DNA of 64,000 nt from Utricularia gibba (taxonomy: Eukaryota > Streptophyta > Magnoliopsida > Lamiales > Lentibulariaceae): contig CM007990.1 in assembly GCA_002189035.1 (NCBI GenBank), positions 5,580,001-5,644,000 on the forward strand, read 5' to 3'. This document shows, one piece after another, positions 45,413 to 58,375 of this stretch. A program made the position numbers and the translations under genes. Numbering within the stretch: position 1 is the stretch's first letter; the number at the start of each line of letters is the position of its first letter. The notes below the pieces were generated by a model. It did no database searches. It had not been told where the DNA came from and was given only the letters and a program-made list of their open reading frames with translations.

Positions 45413-47405
45413 ATTATCCAGCTTTTTCCTGAAACTTGTTTATAATCTCCTCCGGAAGCATAGGCTAGATAACAGATGAACCTTCTTGCACTGCAGTAAA
45501 TATCATCGGTGGTGTATAATAGCTTAAACTGACGAGTTGAACAATGCAATCATCCTTCCTAAAAGCTTTCCGGAAGAGACCGCGAAACCTGGGATAAATG
45601 AAAATGAGATGGAAGTAAGAGTAAACCAACACACAAGCACCGCGCCCCATACAACAAGTCATTCACCTAAAGATAGGACATTTAAGAAGCAAGATCCCAT
45701 TTTTACCACGCCCCGAGGAGAATTGCCCAATCAACGACGTACTGAGCAGCACCAGAGCTTTACTATTACCCAGTTCGCCGTTCAAAAAGAGCAGGAAACT
45801 GAACCATCACATACGAACAAGCACGGATTCCCAGCCGGACCACGGCGCGTAAAGAACTGCAATTGAAAAGAGGCGACTGAAAATGCATCCCCAGTAGAGC
45901 AAGTCAGTATTCGTCATCAAGCACGCAAATGCCAATCCTCCAAGCGTGAGATTCCGTAGATAGCCTCACCATCTCCACTCCACCTTTCCCCTGATGCCAC
46001 AAATTCGTCGAACGCTGCTTGCTAACCCCAATATGAAGACTTTTACGTTCAAGGATTGAACTAGCTGAACCCTACAAGAAAAAAACAATCCCAACACCTT
46101 ACCGCATTAAATAAGAGGCCGTACCGGAAATCGAAGCCGCGCGCGGCGGAAGCTCGGATCCACGAGTCCTAAATCGGCAACACCAGACCTGAAGGCCCAA
46201 AGTAGATATCTCTCTCTCAGCAATGCGGTATCAACAATTTCCGATGAATTCAATGTTCACGTAAGAAAAGAAAACCGAAATAATGGTAAAATATTATTTT
46301 TCTATTTTAGTAAAAATTTCATCACCCGTTGACTTATCACAAGTCAAACTCCCAAATGATGTCAAGTTAACCTAATACTTTAGGTAGTTTAAAATCACTT
46401 AATTGGTCGAAATTAATCTTTATCTTATATTAATTCATGTTTTATATTCTAAAATCAAGGACTCGTTTGATAAGATGTGAAAAATTACTTTATATTAAAA
46501 TAATATACGTCAATTCTTGATTTTGTGAGTTAATTATCAAGATAATTCACGTATTACTCATTGATTTATGATGAAGTATAAATTCATAAAAAAACGATAT
46601 TATTAGGTATAATAATAAATTATATTCAAAAATTTGATAATATTATATATTTTTAATTGTTTTAAAAATTACGTAAATATAACTTATATAAATATAAGTA
46701 TATGAAAATATCTAATAATAAGTAATATTTCTTTTTATAAAATAAATATAGTCTCACATAAATGAAATAAATTAAAATATTTTATGAAATTAATAAATGA
46801 AATGTTTGTGGTGAAATTAATTCGAGATTTTAATAATTATTGTAAAATGATTTTAAAGAAATGTGTAATTATTGTGATAGGTTTTGATATTGAGGTTTCT
46901 GTAGCATTTTGTAGGAAGGGAGGAGGTTGTAATAGTCATCGACGTACGGACGCGAGCTGCGGGAACAAGTAGATGCGGCTCACGCGCTTTTTTGTGTAAT
47001 CAGGACAACAAGTAGCATATTTATATTAATTATACGTTGTACCTGCAATTACCGCAATTCCAGTTTCTTAGAGGTAGCTGATCCAAGCATCGGGATCGAA
47101 CAAACCTTCTCCTGGCTTTGTACTCATGGCCAAGTTGCCGTACGTGGGAGTTTTACTTGGTGCGTTGTACTTGATCGTTTTCTTTTTTCTGCAACAGGGG
47201 TGTGTGCAACTTTCGCACGTTTTGTTTTTGCTTTGGGTTGGGTAGGTGGTTTGATGGGATTTGATTTATGGGGTTGTACTTGGGTTTTCTGGTCTGTATT
47301 CAGCTGCTCGGTTGTGGTTTTGTGGTGTTGTTAGAGGGGTTTGAGGTAGGGTTATGTGGGTGTGCTGAAATCTGTGTTGATTCGTCCCGGCGATGTGCGT
47401 GTTTC
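45413..47405. promoter_or_regulatory. Divergent intergenic region between beta-amylase and SPP-like genes
   Basis: 45413-46200 holds the amylase leader, with probable leader introns and a small open frame on - (45465-45662). 46290-46850 is AT-rich spacer. 47000-47405 is the SPP-like promoter and leader. No gene with domain support. Confidence 0.5.
47126..47245 (+). other. Possible upstream ORF (39 codons) in the SPP-like leader
   Basis: An ATG-to-TAG frame encodes a hydrophobic peptide (MAKLPYVGVLLGALYLIVFF and onward). It lies 160 bases before the main start. It resembles a signal peptide, so it could also be an alternative first exon spliced into the gene; a GGTGCG donor-like site occurs within it. 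Not decidable here. Confidence 0.3.
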
Positions 47406-50400
47406 ATGTATCCTGCCTTGCCCTTTTTGAGTTGGATCAATTACTTCGTAGGGTGTATTGGGATTCTGATACTGCAAAGCGGTGTGGTGTTCGCTGGCGA
47501 CATAGTTCACCAAGATGAAAATGGCCCGAGGAGGCCTGGATGTGATAACAATTTTGTGCTGGTAAGTGAAGTTATGAGATTGATAAGGCATTCTCTCTAG
47601 TGATTTCTTTGACAAGAAAAGCAAATTCACAAACTATGGTGCCACTAATTTCGCTGTCTCATTGTTCTGCTATGTAGTTGTATGAACTCACCTGGTGATT
47701 GGAAATGATTGCTGTTTGATAGGTAAAAGTGCCAATCTGGATCGATGGCAAAGAGGTAATGGAATTTGTTGGAGTTGGAGCTAGATTTGGACCGACTTTG
47801 GAATCCAAGGAAAAGCGAGCGAACCGAACAACGGTTGCTTTTGCTGAGCCACTCGATTGCTGCAGTAAGCCAAGGAATAAGGTTTGCGGTCTACACATTT
47901 TTTAGAAGGCCATAGCTTTTTTTTTTTGTGTCAAGGAAAAGACACTTTAGTTCTCACTGTGAAGTTTTGTTTTCTACCTCAGTTGACTGGTGAAGCTATT
48001 TTGGTGTACCGAGGAAATTGCAGTTTTGTTACAAAAGCAAATGTCGCAGAAGATGCTGGTGCTTCGGCTTTAATCATTATAAACAATCAGACAGGTTTCT
48101 TTTCCACTGCTAGCGTCACTAAGAAAAATGTTCTTTCACAAACCAAACTTCACCAAGCTTACTGGATACTGCATACTGTTTTTTAACTTTATTTTGATGA
48201 TTGGAAGAAATATTTTGGCATGATGAAGTTTTTCATATGACATTTATTCTGTGTTAAGTATGAGCTTAGTTTTAGACTGCAGTTATTATGCAACATAACA
48301 AAGTTTAGTATGGTAATTTCTTTTCTGATTTTGTATTATCCTTTTGTTGGGAGAACCCATTCAGAACTCCTGAAGATGGTTTGTGATGAAAATGAGACTG
48401 ACTTAACGATTGGTATACCTGTTGTCATGCTTCCACAAGATGCTGGTCAGAGCTTGTATCAGAGCATGTCTGCAGACTCACATGGTAAGTTGTCTGTTAT
48501 ATGCCAAACAATGTTGCTTATATGCTGAGTTTATATGGTTCTCTCCAGTGCAGATTTACATGACTCATATGCCAAATAATCTTGCTTGCTTTCTCAGTAT
48601 CCATTCAAATTTACTCTCCGAAGCGCCCATTGGTTGATGTTGCCGAAGTTTTTCTTTGGCTAATGGCTGTTTGTACCATCTTATGCGCTTCTTATTGGTC
48701 AGCATGGAGTGCCAGAGAAGCAGCCACTGAGCTGGAGAGGCTCCTAAAGGTATCACAATGCCACTGTCTAACAATTGGCTTCTCTATAAAAACTGCAGCT
48801 GTAATGTGATTTTCAATCCATTTAAACTCATAGGATGACTCCGATAGATACTTTACGAAAGAGGAGCGCTATTCAAATGCTGTTGTAGACATCAGTACAG
48901 CCTCCACACTTGCTTTTGTGGTGATTGCATCTTGTTTCTTGGTCATGCTATACAAGCTGATGTCTCATGTTTTCATGGAGATCCTTGTGATTGTATTCTG
49001 CCTGGGAGGCTTTGAGGTACACAACCATTTTTTTGGATTCCAAGTGACGCAATTTCGTAGTGAATTTTATGATGCTATTGCAGACTGATTCTCCTAATCT
49101 TCATCTTACTCCCTGCTTTTAGAAACTTATGATTCGTATGTGTACCTTGAACTGCAGGGCTTGCTCACTTGTCTAGTAGCTTTACTGTCACGGTACGTGA
49201 CTTGTGTTCCAAACTGTTTTCTATATTCTGATAGCTTCTTTCCCACATTCTAATATCAGTTAGTTGGGAGAAACGTTGCTTTAAATTTTTCATAGGATGA
49301 GTTCAATGAAAAACAGAGCTTACTTGTGGTGCTTCTGCAAATCCTTAGATTTCAGCTTTTGATACAGTTTCCGATGGTTCGAATCTGCTGCCGAATCATA
49401 TGTTGAAGCACCTTTTCTTGGTCCGGTATCACATCTTTCATTAGCCATTGCTCCATTTTGTGCCGCTGCAGCAGTTCTATGGGCAGTGTTCCGTACGTCT
49501 CCTTTGGCATGGATCGGTCAGGACATACTTGTAAGAATGAACTCTCAAATGTCAAATACTAACTTGCCTGAGAGTAGTTGTTGCTGATCTCTGTATGTGT
49601 CTCTTGGAACCAGGGGATTGCACTGATAACCACCGTCCTCCAGATTGTACGAGTCCCGAACCTCAAGGTTGTTTCCTTTGCGAAAAAATCGGTATCTTGA
49701 AAGTCCTTTAGATTCTGGTTTCAAGTTCCCCATGGGTGCCCAGGTGGGAACACTCCTGCTCTCCTGTGCATTGCTGTATGACATATTCTGGGTGTTCGTG
49801 ACGAAGTGGTGGTTCCATAAGAGTGTGATGATAGTGGTAAGCATCCATTCCCACAGCTTCTGGTTTCATGATCCGTCAATCCATGTTTTGACGCCTCGCC
49901 GCATCCCGCAGGTTGCTCGCGGCGACGGAAGTGGGGAAGATGGCATTCCGATGCTCCTCAAGATCCCCCGTTTGTTCGACCCTTGGGGCGGATACAGCAT
50001 AATTGGATTTGGAGACATCATCTTGCCTGGATTAGTAGTTGCATTCTCCCTCCGGTATCACCTTTGTCTATCCATCTTTCTCAGATGTCATCTCACACGC
50101 AGGGATGATTTCCTGTTCTCAGTGTGATGAACTGATGCTTGTGTTCACTTCAGGCATGATTTCCTGTCTCGTAAAGGGTTGAAGGCCGGGTATTTCCTTT
50201 GGGCGATGCTCGCTTACGGCTTCGGTAGGATTTTTATCCCTCCGCCGCCCCATACGCTGTGTTGTTACTGAACAACTGATATACATCGCCGGTGGTTCTC
50301 GGCGCAGGTCTGCTAGTTACGTATGTGGCTCTGAATCTGATGGATGGCCACGGCCAGCCGGCGTTGCTGTACATCGTTCCGTTCACTCTAGGTATGCCGT

Positions 50401-50588
50401 GAAGCCAGATCTCATCTGTTTGATGGTCGTTCCCTGATGACGTCCTCTGTGTAGGCACGCTGATCACGTTGGCGAACAAGAGAGGCGAGCTGAATCATCT
50501 ATGGAACATGCGAGGATGCGGCGGTGTCGTCGCCGGCGGTCCTTGCCCACACGTCCGGCTTGAGCAGGAGGAAGCAAGAAAGACGTAG
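47406..50588 (+). CDS. Signal peptide peptidase-like intramembrane aspartyl protease with PA domain (SPPL2-5 group)
   Basis: Fourteen exons (47406-47561, 47723-47881, 47983-48094, 48365-48484, 48598-48749, 48834-49016, 49158-49192, 49368-49530, 49614-49667, 49744-49836, 49912-50054, 50154-50224, 50308-50391, 50455-50588) give 552 residues with consistent phases. A signal peptide precedes [20 protein letters not shown]. The lumenal PA domain follows ([42 protein letters not shown]), then about nine membrane helices. Both catalytic Asp motifs are present: YDIFW (about residue 391) and GFGD (about residue 444), plus the QPALLY (PAL) motif near 498. It should cleave type II membrane segments in Golgi or endosomal membranes. 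Plant substrates are unknown. Arabidopsis SPPL4 (At1g01650) is a likely relative, from memory. The start is set at ATG 47406 for its signal peptide. Confidence 0.88.
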
Positions 50589-50928
50589 ATAGATTCAGGC
50601 AGACTAACTGTACTTGGAAGTTGGAATGTAGAAGCTATTTCCACTTTTGCCCCTTGGTTCATCAACCCCAATTTCACGCATTAATTAAAAATTTTCCATT
50701 TGGGAGTTTAAATGTAGATGCTTGAAAAAATAATATGCATATTACAAATTAAATATGAAAAAAATTTAAAAATCACCAACGTATTTCTTGACAAGGGGAT
50801 TTCTCATGAAAAATTAGGGTTTTCCCGGATAGGGATAAACGACAAAAATTGAAAAGAGGATCAACAGTCGTAAGACCATTTGGAAATTTCGTCGTCGGAT
50901 AACGGAACCCAGTTCTTGCTTCTCAATT
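50589..50928. other. Intergenic, short, AT-rich
   Basis: SPP-like 3' UTR followed by the STE24 promoter and leader. No other feature was seen. Confidence 0.5.
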
Positions 50929-53900
50929 ATGGCGTTCCCTTACATGGAAGCTGTTGTTGGTGCGACTGTTGTTTTTTGTTTTCTTAGTGTTTCCTTCTTA
51001 GAAGAATGAGAATGAGGTGTTGCATATGAAGATTAGGGTTTTTGAAGTGTAATTATTGCCCTAGATGAGCGTAAATAGCATCGGCAGACTTAATGATGCC
51101 CGGGCTTGATTTTCAGGATTTATGGTGATGGTTTATATTTTCGAGACGTATCTTGATGTGCGACAGCATGCTGCCCTTAAGTTGCCGAGTCTTCCAAAGC
51201 CTCTGGTTGGAGTAATTAGTCAAGAAAAGTTTGAAAAGGCCCGTGCTTATAGTCTTGACAAAAGGTTGCAATCTTTTTATATTTCTGTAGCAATGCAAAG
51301 TCTGATGAAAGCATTTATGTAACACTGCGTAACTTCGTTGAGAATTCAGTTTATTGGTGGTTATTGATCCCTTTTTTTTGTTAGCTACTTTCATTTTGTT
51401 CATGAACTTGTGACAATTATAATGGACTCCGCCATTTTGTACTTCGGAGTGTTGCCCTGGTTTTGGAAGGTGAGACTTGCTTGAAGAATATCCGCGTTTT
51501 TAAAACACTGTGCTGTTGACTTATCTTTGTGTGTTAATTTTACTTGTTATTTGTGTAAATACAGAAGTCAGAAGAGTTTCTGGTGTATGTTGGCCTTGAT
51601 GCAGAAAATGAGATCTCACATACACTTGCATTTTTAGCTGGTGTTATGTTGTGGTCACAGGTGAATGTGTTAGCTTATCAGTTGTTTATGTTTCTCTTAT
51701 TAATGATTTTGCTTCACGGGAGGTTTTTGAATCCTGATACAGATAACTGATTTGCCATTTTCATTGTATTCAACCTTTGTAATTGAGGCTCGACATGGCT
51801 TCAACAAGGTTCTTATGTCTACCCTGACGATTTTGCAATGATTTTTCTACCCCATGGTGTATTCTTTTTACAAATTTTAACCGGTCTTCAAATTTAGCAA
51901 AATGTAATTTTTTTTCTTTTCAGCAAACCATCTGGCTATTCATAAAGGATATGATCAAGGGGTCTTATTATCCATAGTAATCGGTCCACCTATTGTGGCT
52001 GCTATTATCATTATAGTTCAGGTAATCCTTTTGTGTTTTTCATAGGTCGGTGTGCACTTATATGCCGAATACTGCAAACAGTCATTTATGTAAATCTTCT
52101 GGTTTGTGCAGAAGGGAGGTCCTTACTTGGCTATATATCTTTGGGCATTTATGCTGGTTGTTTCACTTGTTATGATGACTCTCTATCCAGTTCTTATTGC
52201 GTCTCTTTTTAATAAGTTCACTCCTGTAAGTGTCACACTGTTGCATTTCCTTCATCCTGTAATATTCACCAGCGTGAAAACATCCGTATTTAATTATATT
52301 TACAAACATACAGCTTCCAGAAGGAGAACTCAGGACCGAAATCGAAAAACTTGCTTCATCTCTTAAATTTCCTTTGAAGAAATTGTTCGTCATTGATGGA
52401 TCGACGAGGTCAAGCCACAGTAATGTGAGCATCTTTTTGGTTTTCTTTATTTGGTGTTTTGTAATGCACAGAAATTATACAGATGGACATATGGACTTTT
52501 GGTTCTTGTTTCTCCAACTTGAAGTATCACCAAAAATATTGCATGTCAATTCCTCAGACATTTAGTTGCGTTTTAACAATAAACACTGACTCTTGTTTTT
52601 TGAAATTGTGTTATTTAGTCATGTTTCACTGGAAACTAGACTTCTTGTTCTGTGTGATTGGTACTCAAAACTGCATATCATGCCAATTCAGAAGAATATA
52701 AAAGATTACTGTGGTGATGCGTATTATACATTAATCGCTTCCATCAGCCATGAATACTCTTCGTTGACGCCTTGGCGTTGATCATTTTCATTACGTCTAC
52801 ATAGTTAATGCCCCCATTCTCTTCACTTCTTTGTTGCAGCGTCGTTAATTCTATGCAAATGTTTCTGCAGGCCTACATGTATGGGTTTTTTAAAAACAAG
52901 AGAATTGTTCTTTATGACACATTAATACAACAGGTATGCACACATACCTGTGCGCAGGCTTTTTGTTTCTTATCAACACACATAATTCCGAATCTGGAAA
53001 ACTATTGTTCATATTTTGTAATGAATCTTTCTTTGAAATGTGTTCAGTGCAAAGAGGATGAAGTTGTGGCCGTTATAGCCCATGAACTTGGTCATTGGAA
53101 ACTTAATCATACTATGTACTCTTTCATTGCTGTGCAGGTATCTTACCTTCGTTAATTTTGTAGTTGATGGTATTCTGGAGCTTCTTGTTAATTTATTCAA
53201 CGTGAAACACGTTCATATGTTCATAAAATCCATAAACTTTACCCAAGAAAATGTTGTGAACCTTACATTTTTGGGATTGCCGTTGCAGATCCTTTCCTTG
53301 TTGCAGTTTGGAGGTTTCACTCTCGTTAGGAACTCCAAGGACTTGTTCCAGAGTTTTGGGTTTGATACCCAGCCAGTCCTTATTGGACTCATCATCTTTC
53401 AGGTGTTAGCATTATAACCATCATATCCGTACGCGCTTTGTCAAGACATAATCTGAATCTCAGTTATGCATGATTGTCATCGCTGCAGCACACAGTGATT
53501 CCTCTCCAGCACATTGTGAGCTTTTTGCTTAATCTTGTGAGTCGGGCCTTTGAGTTCCAGGTAAATAAGTGCATCAACTTTTCCTTAGAATCCGATTTTT
53601 GGAATGCATTTTTTCCCTAAATGAAATATGTCCGTCTTGAAGGCTGATGGTTTTGCCAAGGGGCTTGGTTATGCTGTACCTCTTAGGGGTGGTCTTGTCA
53701 AGTTACAGGTGATTTGCTCTTTTTCTTTCTCTTATATCAGCTTTTGAGGTCACTGACGTAGACATTCAGTGAATGTTCTTAGCTTGGCTAGCACCATGTT
53801 CTGATTCACTTATATTACGTGCAATGATTGAACAGGAGGAGAACCTCTCAGCCATGAACACAGACCCTTGGTATTCTGCCTACCACTACTCACATCCTCC

Positions 53901-53952
53901 CCTGGTTGAAAGACTAGCCGCAATCGACGAGCCCGACAAGAAAACCAACTAA
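50929..53952 (+). CDS. STE24: CAAX prenyl protease 1 (STE24/FACE1 metallopeptidase), with a one-base frameshift
   Basis: Fourteen exons (50929-50959, 51117-51264, 51385-51469, 51565-51660, 51743-51808, 51924-52021, 52112-52225, 52314-52424, 52871-52933, 53048-53137, 53289-53402, 53489-53560, 53643-53708, 53836-53952) give 423 residues if one base is added, the length of known plant STE24. Motifs: [64 protein letters not shown], the zinc site HELGH (about residues 283-287) and the third ligand region SRAFEFQADGFA. The tail ends [18 protein letters not shown]. It is an ER multipass protease that removes the AAX tripeptide from prenylated proteins. In exon 6 the run G4 at 51959-51962 must be G5 to pass from DMIKG to [11 protein letters not shown]; as written a stop follows at once. 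The C-terminus resembles the Arabidopsis protein closely (recalled). Confidence 0.9.
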
Positions 53953-55365
53953 CCGTTCCTTCATCAAACCAGACACATGGTGCATGATGTCGACAAGCTT
54001 CTTTTCCTTCATGTACCAGGTTCTTCGAGCAGTTTCCCCGAGTTCCTTGTCCATTTTTGAACTCCGCATGAATCACTGCTCCTAGTTTAGCTTCATGTTC
54101 TTCTCCCTTTGAATCATGAACCCTGTGGCTGGCTATTCTTGAGCAGTTTACTGTTTGAACTCACTCCTTGCCGGAGTGTTGATGACATGATGTGGTGGTG
54201 GTCCATTCCCATGTCAAGTTGATGGATGGATTACCTCATAAACATCAGGATTGCCGGAGAGTGACCTCCGGCTCCCATTTGTACTGAGTGCATGATCAGA
54301 AAGGGAACCATGTCCCCCAAAAGCAAAACAGCGCGCGCACCTCATGTGAAGTCTCATTTGGATTCAATCCCGTAGGTTTTGTTTTCTCTCACATATTAAA
54401 TTAAAAAATGAATTAATATTGAAGTTGATCATTTTTTTGGGTGATTATGTTATTTTTAAATCATTTGAGTTTTTATAACATTTGGTAGGAGTGTTAGTTG
54501 TGGTTTTGATGAGTATTTTATTTTCGTTTTATTTTTAACCATGTAATAAATTGGAAACAAGTTATATCTATTTTATATTTTTATTATTTCAAACGTTCCA
54601 AATAATAAAATAAGATTATTTATTACATGTACCAAAAGTGATCATCTTGTACACATGGGACTAATAATATGAGTATTTAAATATTCAGAAAAAAATAAAT
54701 GATTATATTGTACGTCACGCGCTTGCGGCTGACTGCTATTTTAAAAAAACAATTAACTCGTTTTATTGAGTTTAAATGCCGCTTCAATTATTTGATATCC
54801 ACTAAATTCTGATTGGGTCGACGAAATGGAATATTAAAATGCACGCAAGCTGCATTATTGTGCCAGCTAACGACGTCGTTAAGTCCGCAGGTGGGGTCCG
54901 CAACATTAACCAAAGTGGAGTTTGAAAAACACCCATAGTGGATTATAAAAAGGAAACAGCTATTTCCTGGCAGTAAATTGTGTCTGGTTTGATTTTCCTT
55001 TTTTTTTTTCTTTTTAAAGAGAAAAATTAAATAAAGGGGCGAAAAACATAAACGCGAGCGGTGGGAGGGAGAGGTTGAATTTACTCTCCAGCTTTCATGT
55101 GCAGTTAACTGACTCGCCGGAGCAGCGGTCGTTCGGCGGCTTGTGAGTTTACCTTGCGCTGAGATCTGTTAGCTGAGCCTCGATAGGATTTTTTTTATGT
55201 CGGTAGTGTTATGTTCGTCTGTGATGTGTGACCAGTTGGGTTGAACTCGGCCGCGGTGGTGTTTTGGAGATTTTAATTTGTTTGATTTTCATTGGCATGG
55301 CGGTTTTTGGCTTTCCGAGACGGAGGAGCTGTTGAGTGTTCGGGTGTGGGGGGTTCTGGTTTGCG
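53953..55365. other. Intergenic: STE24 3' region and kinase promoter/leader
   Basis: 54360-54850 is AT-rich spacer. A T/C-rich leader runs from about 55000 to the kinase ATG. No supported gene; frames on - at 55209-55656 are shadows of the kinase exon. Confidence 0.5.
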
Positions 55366-57682
55366 ATGTCGGTTTTTGATACATTTTTGGCTGATACTCG
55401 GCTGTCAAAGAAGACCCCTATCTTCGGCCTTCGATTATGGATGGTGATCGGAATAGTCATTGGAGTTGTTATTGTGCTGATGCTTTTCCTCATCTCTCTT
55501 TGTATCACCGCCACGCGCTTCCGTAGACGTAGCAAGCGTGAGCTTCGTCGGCCGGTGAAGTTTCCTGCATCCAGCGATGTCACTCCCGTTGTCTCTAAGG
55601 AAATCCAGGAAATTGGATACGATGCCACCGCTTCCGATCAACGTCCGATGGTGCACCTGGTAAACAACCGCTGTCTTTGTTTTGAAATTTCAGTTTGGAT
55701 TCTCCTCATTTCTGCCAGAATTTATTGTAGTTCTATACTAGGATTCTTGATATTTATTTTATTCGTACAACATTATAGACTCGAATCCAGAAATTTTTTT
55801 ATGTACTAGAACCAAGCCTCTTAAATAATCCATGACAATTGTCTCTCTCCTTCTGATATCAGGTTTGGTATTTCGTTTGATGGCCTCAACTTTTTTGAGG
55901 TTACCCTTTTTTGGTGGATCTTCTGCATTTTTTTCTCCACTTTTTCTAAGAATGGATTTCATTGATGATTGTCCAGCATTCAGTTCCATTCGTTTCTTTT
56001 GTTTAACATTTTCAGGCAACTGTTCCCGAAGTTCAGATAGATGTGGGTAAGGTGGGGCACAGAGTGGAATCTTCCCACAGGGGAGCTTCCAGTGGTGAGA
56101 GTAGAGCTACCAGTGGAACTGATAATGCATCGTGTGGAGGTAATGGATCGTTGCCTGAGGTATCCCATTTGGGATGGGGAAGGTGGTATACGCTGAGAGA
56201 GCTGGAAGCAGCTTCTAATGGATTCACTGATGAGAATGTGATCGGTGAAGGTGGATATGGCATTGTATATTACGGTGTATTGGCTGACAACACACGAGTT
56301 GCTATAAAAAATTTGCTGAATAACAGGTATATGAGATGCCTTTGATTATGTTGGCTCGGAGTGGAATTTCATATTCTTAGTGCAAAGCCTTCTATTGTTG
56401 TTAAGTTTTAAAGAGATTGTGACCTTTTCTTGAATGAGTAACTTGAACATAAGTTTCTGATGATTTTAAGGGGTCAAGCAGAGAAGGAGTTTAAGGTTGA
56501 GGTGGAAGCAATTGGACGAGTTCGGCATAAGAACCTTGTCAGGCTCTTCGGCTACTGCATGGAAGGAGCTCACAGGTAGGTGCCATGACTGCTTGCCTCA
56601 ACACATTGTTGTTCTAATTTTGTTGTTGCACTTTCCACAGAATGCTTGTCTATGATTACGTCGACAATGGAAACCTGGATCAGTGGCTTCATGGAGATGT
56701 AGGAGAAGTTAGCCCTTTGACATGGGAGATACGTATGAATATAATCACTGGAACTGCCAAGGGGTATGCTGAACAAAGTTGATGTTGAATATACAGCAAA
56801 AATCTTCTTTTTTTGGTTACAATTTGCATTGCGAGCTTCCTCAGGCTTGCATACCTGCACGAGGGTCTCGAGCCAAAGGTTGTTCACCGTGACATCAAAT
56901 CTAGCAACATACTTCTTGATCGTCAATGGCATCCCAAATTGTCTGACTTCGGCCTGGCTAAACTCCTCAACTCAGACAACTCCCATGTGACTACAAGAGT
57001 GATGGGGACATTCGGGTTGGTTGTCTTCACTACGGTCTAATGTCATTTGTGCAGCAACCTTCAATACCCTTTCATCTTCTCTTTAGGTACGTTGCTCCAG
57101 AATATGCATTGACGGGTTTGCTCACCGAGAAGAGTGACATTTACAGCTTCGGAATACTCATCATGGAGATCATTACAGGAAGATCTTCAGTTGATTACAG
57201 TCGCCGCAAGGGAGAGGTCAGCAATGCTCGCTCCTCTTACATGAAAAGAGCCGTTTTTGATGGCCATATTACATTGGAGTGATCAATCAGGAAGTGATTG
57301 CAGGTTAACTTGATTGACTGGCTGAAGACAATGGTTGGCAACAGGAAATCCGAGCAAGTATTGGATCCAAAAATACACAAACCGCCAACATCAAAAGCCC
57401 TGAAACGCGTTATCTTGATAGCTCTCAAATGTGTCGATCCCGATGCTCATAAAAGGCCAAAGATGAGCCATGTAACACACATGCTGGAGAGTGAAGACCT
57501 GCTATGGCGCGACGTGGGCATAAACTTGTTGCTGCTTTTATCCCTCTTTCTGTGCTTCCCTTACCCTCTGTTGAACTTGACTTGTGCAGGAGCGCCGGAT
57601 CGTTCGGGAGGCCGCCGGAAGCTCCTTCGGAGAAGAAACGACGATCAGTGAAGCTGCGTCTGAGGACAGCAGATGGAGGTAG
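55366..57682 (+). CDS. Membrane-anchored receptor-like Ser/Thr kinase (At1g01540/At4g01330 type)
   Basis: Eight exons (55366-55659, 56016-56326, 56471-56575, 56641-56763, 56845-57015, 57087-57216, 57304-57513, 57590-57682) give 478 residues. A short extracellular start ([20 protein letters not shown]) leads into one membrane helix ([20 protein letters not shown]), a juxtamembrane region with VSKEIQEI, and an active-looking kinase. The domain shows the glycine loop ([12 protein letters not shown]), [38 protein letters not shown] and [17 protein letters not shown]. The ectodomain is too short for ligand binding; members of this group work as co-receptors or cytoplasmic signalling partners, but their roles are little known. 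No frame fault. The last exon is poorly conserved and ends SEDSRWR. The intron between exons 6 and 7 splices out a short stretch that in Arabidopsis may be partly retained. Confidence 0.9.
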
Positions 57683-58375
57683 CATAACGTTTATCACTCG
57701 TGTATGAGCATGACGATTCTTCATAGACCGTTCCCATTGGTTTGGTTATTTCTCTTTGTCCGAATTCGAAAGTTCTGTGCATAGTGTAAAATACGGAAAG
57801 ATGAGGGACCTAATGTGAAATTAAAATTTTCCACGTGCGGTATCTGGAATCCCTTAGTTTCGATTTCCTAAGCGCGCTGCCATTGTAACTTACGTGTACT
57901 TTCACCACGATCCTGACACGTGTCATTTCATCGCTCCACTTCTATAATTCCAGTTGAGCGCCGGCCCTGCCTTGGTGTTGAGAATGTTGCAGGGCCAAAT
58001 CAATTCCTCTCCCCTCTTGCTGAATTCCGAAGCATTCTTACCTGAGTGCTGGTCTGTCCCTGCGGTCAGGTCAAATTCTAGTTTTTACCGTTCTTTTCTC
58101 CGGTGCCGATGTCAATCGGCGGTCGTAATTTTCACGATCGGCGTAGAATGAGGCAGATTTGAACTGTTCAACGATCGATGTGGATTGTCTCTTGACCGAT
58201 CGGTCTTCCGGGATCCGTTGAGTTGGTTTTTTTTTCTGTATGATTTGATGTGTTCACCAAAGAGATGATCTCGTTGGATGTCTCCAACAAATCTGATGTT
58301 TTCTGCTTCCTAAGATAACAGATTATTATACTGAAGGAAGTGTTTTGATCCGTGATTCTGTGTTCATTTGCTATA
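57683..58375. other. Intergenic: kinase 3' region and NINJA promoter/leader
   Basis: No coding signal. 58030-58375 looks like a transcribed 5' leader rich in T/C, probably with an intron. Confidence 0.45.

Noticed and set aside
49021-49157. Possible extra exon in the SPP-like gene
   Set aside because: The flanking exons join in phase (GGFE to [11 protein letters not shown]) without it, as in relatives.
8659-51962. Calling the nine shifted genes pseudogenes
   Set aside because: Each shows one single-base loss only (two in MSL), with intact motifs, splice sites and phases on both sides. That pattern fits consensus error better.
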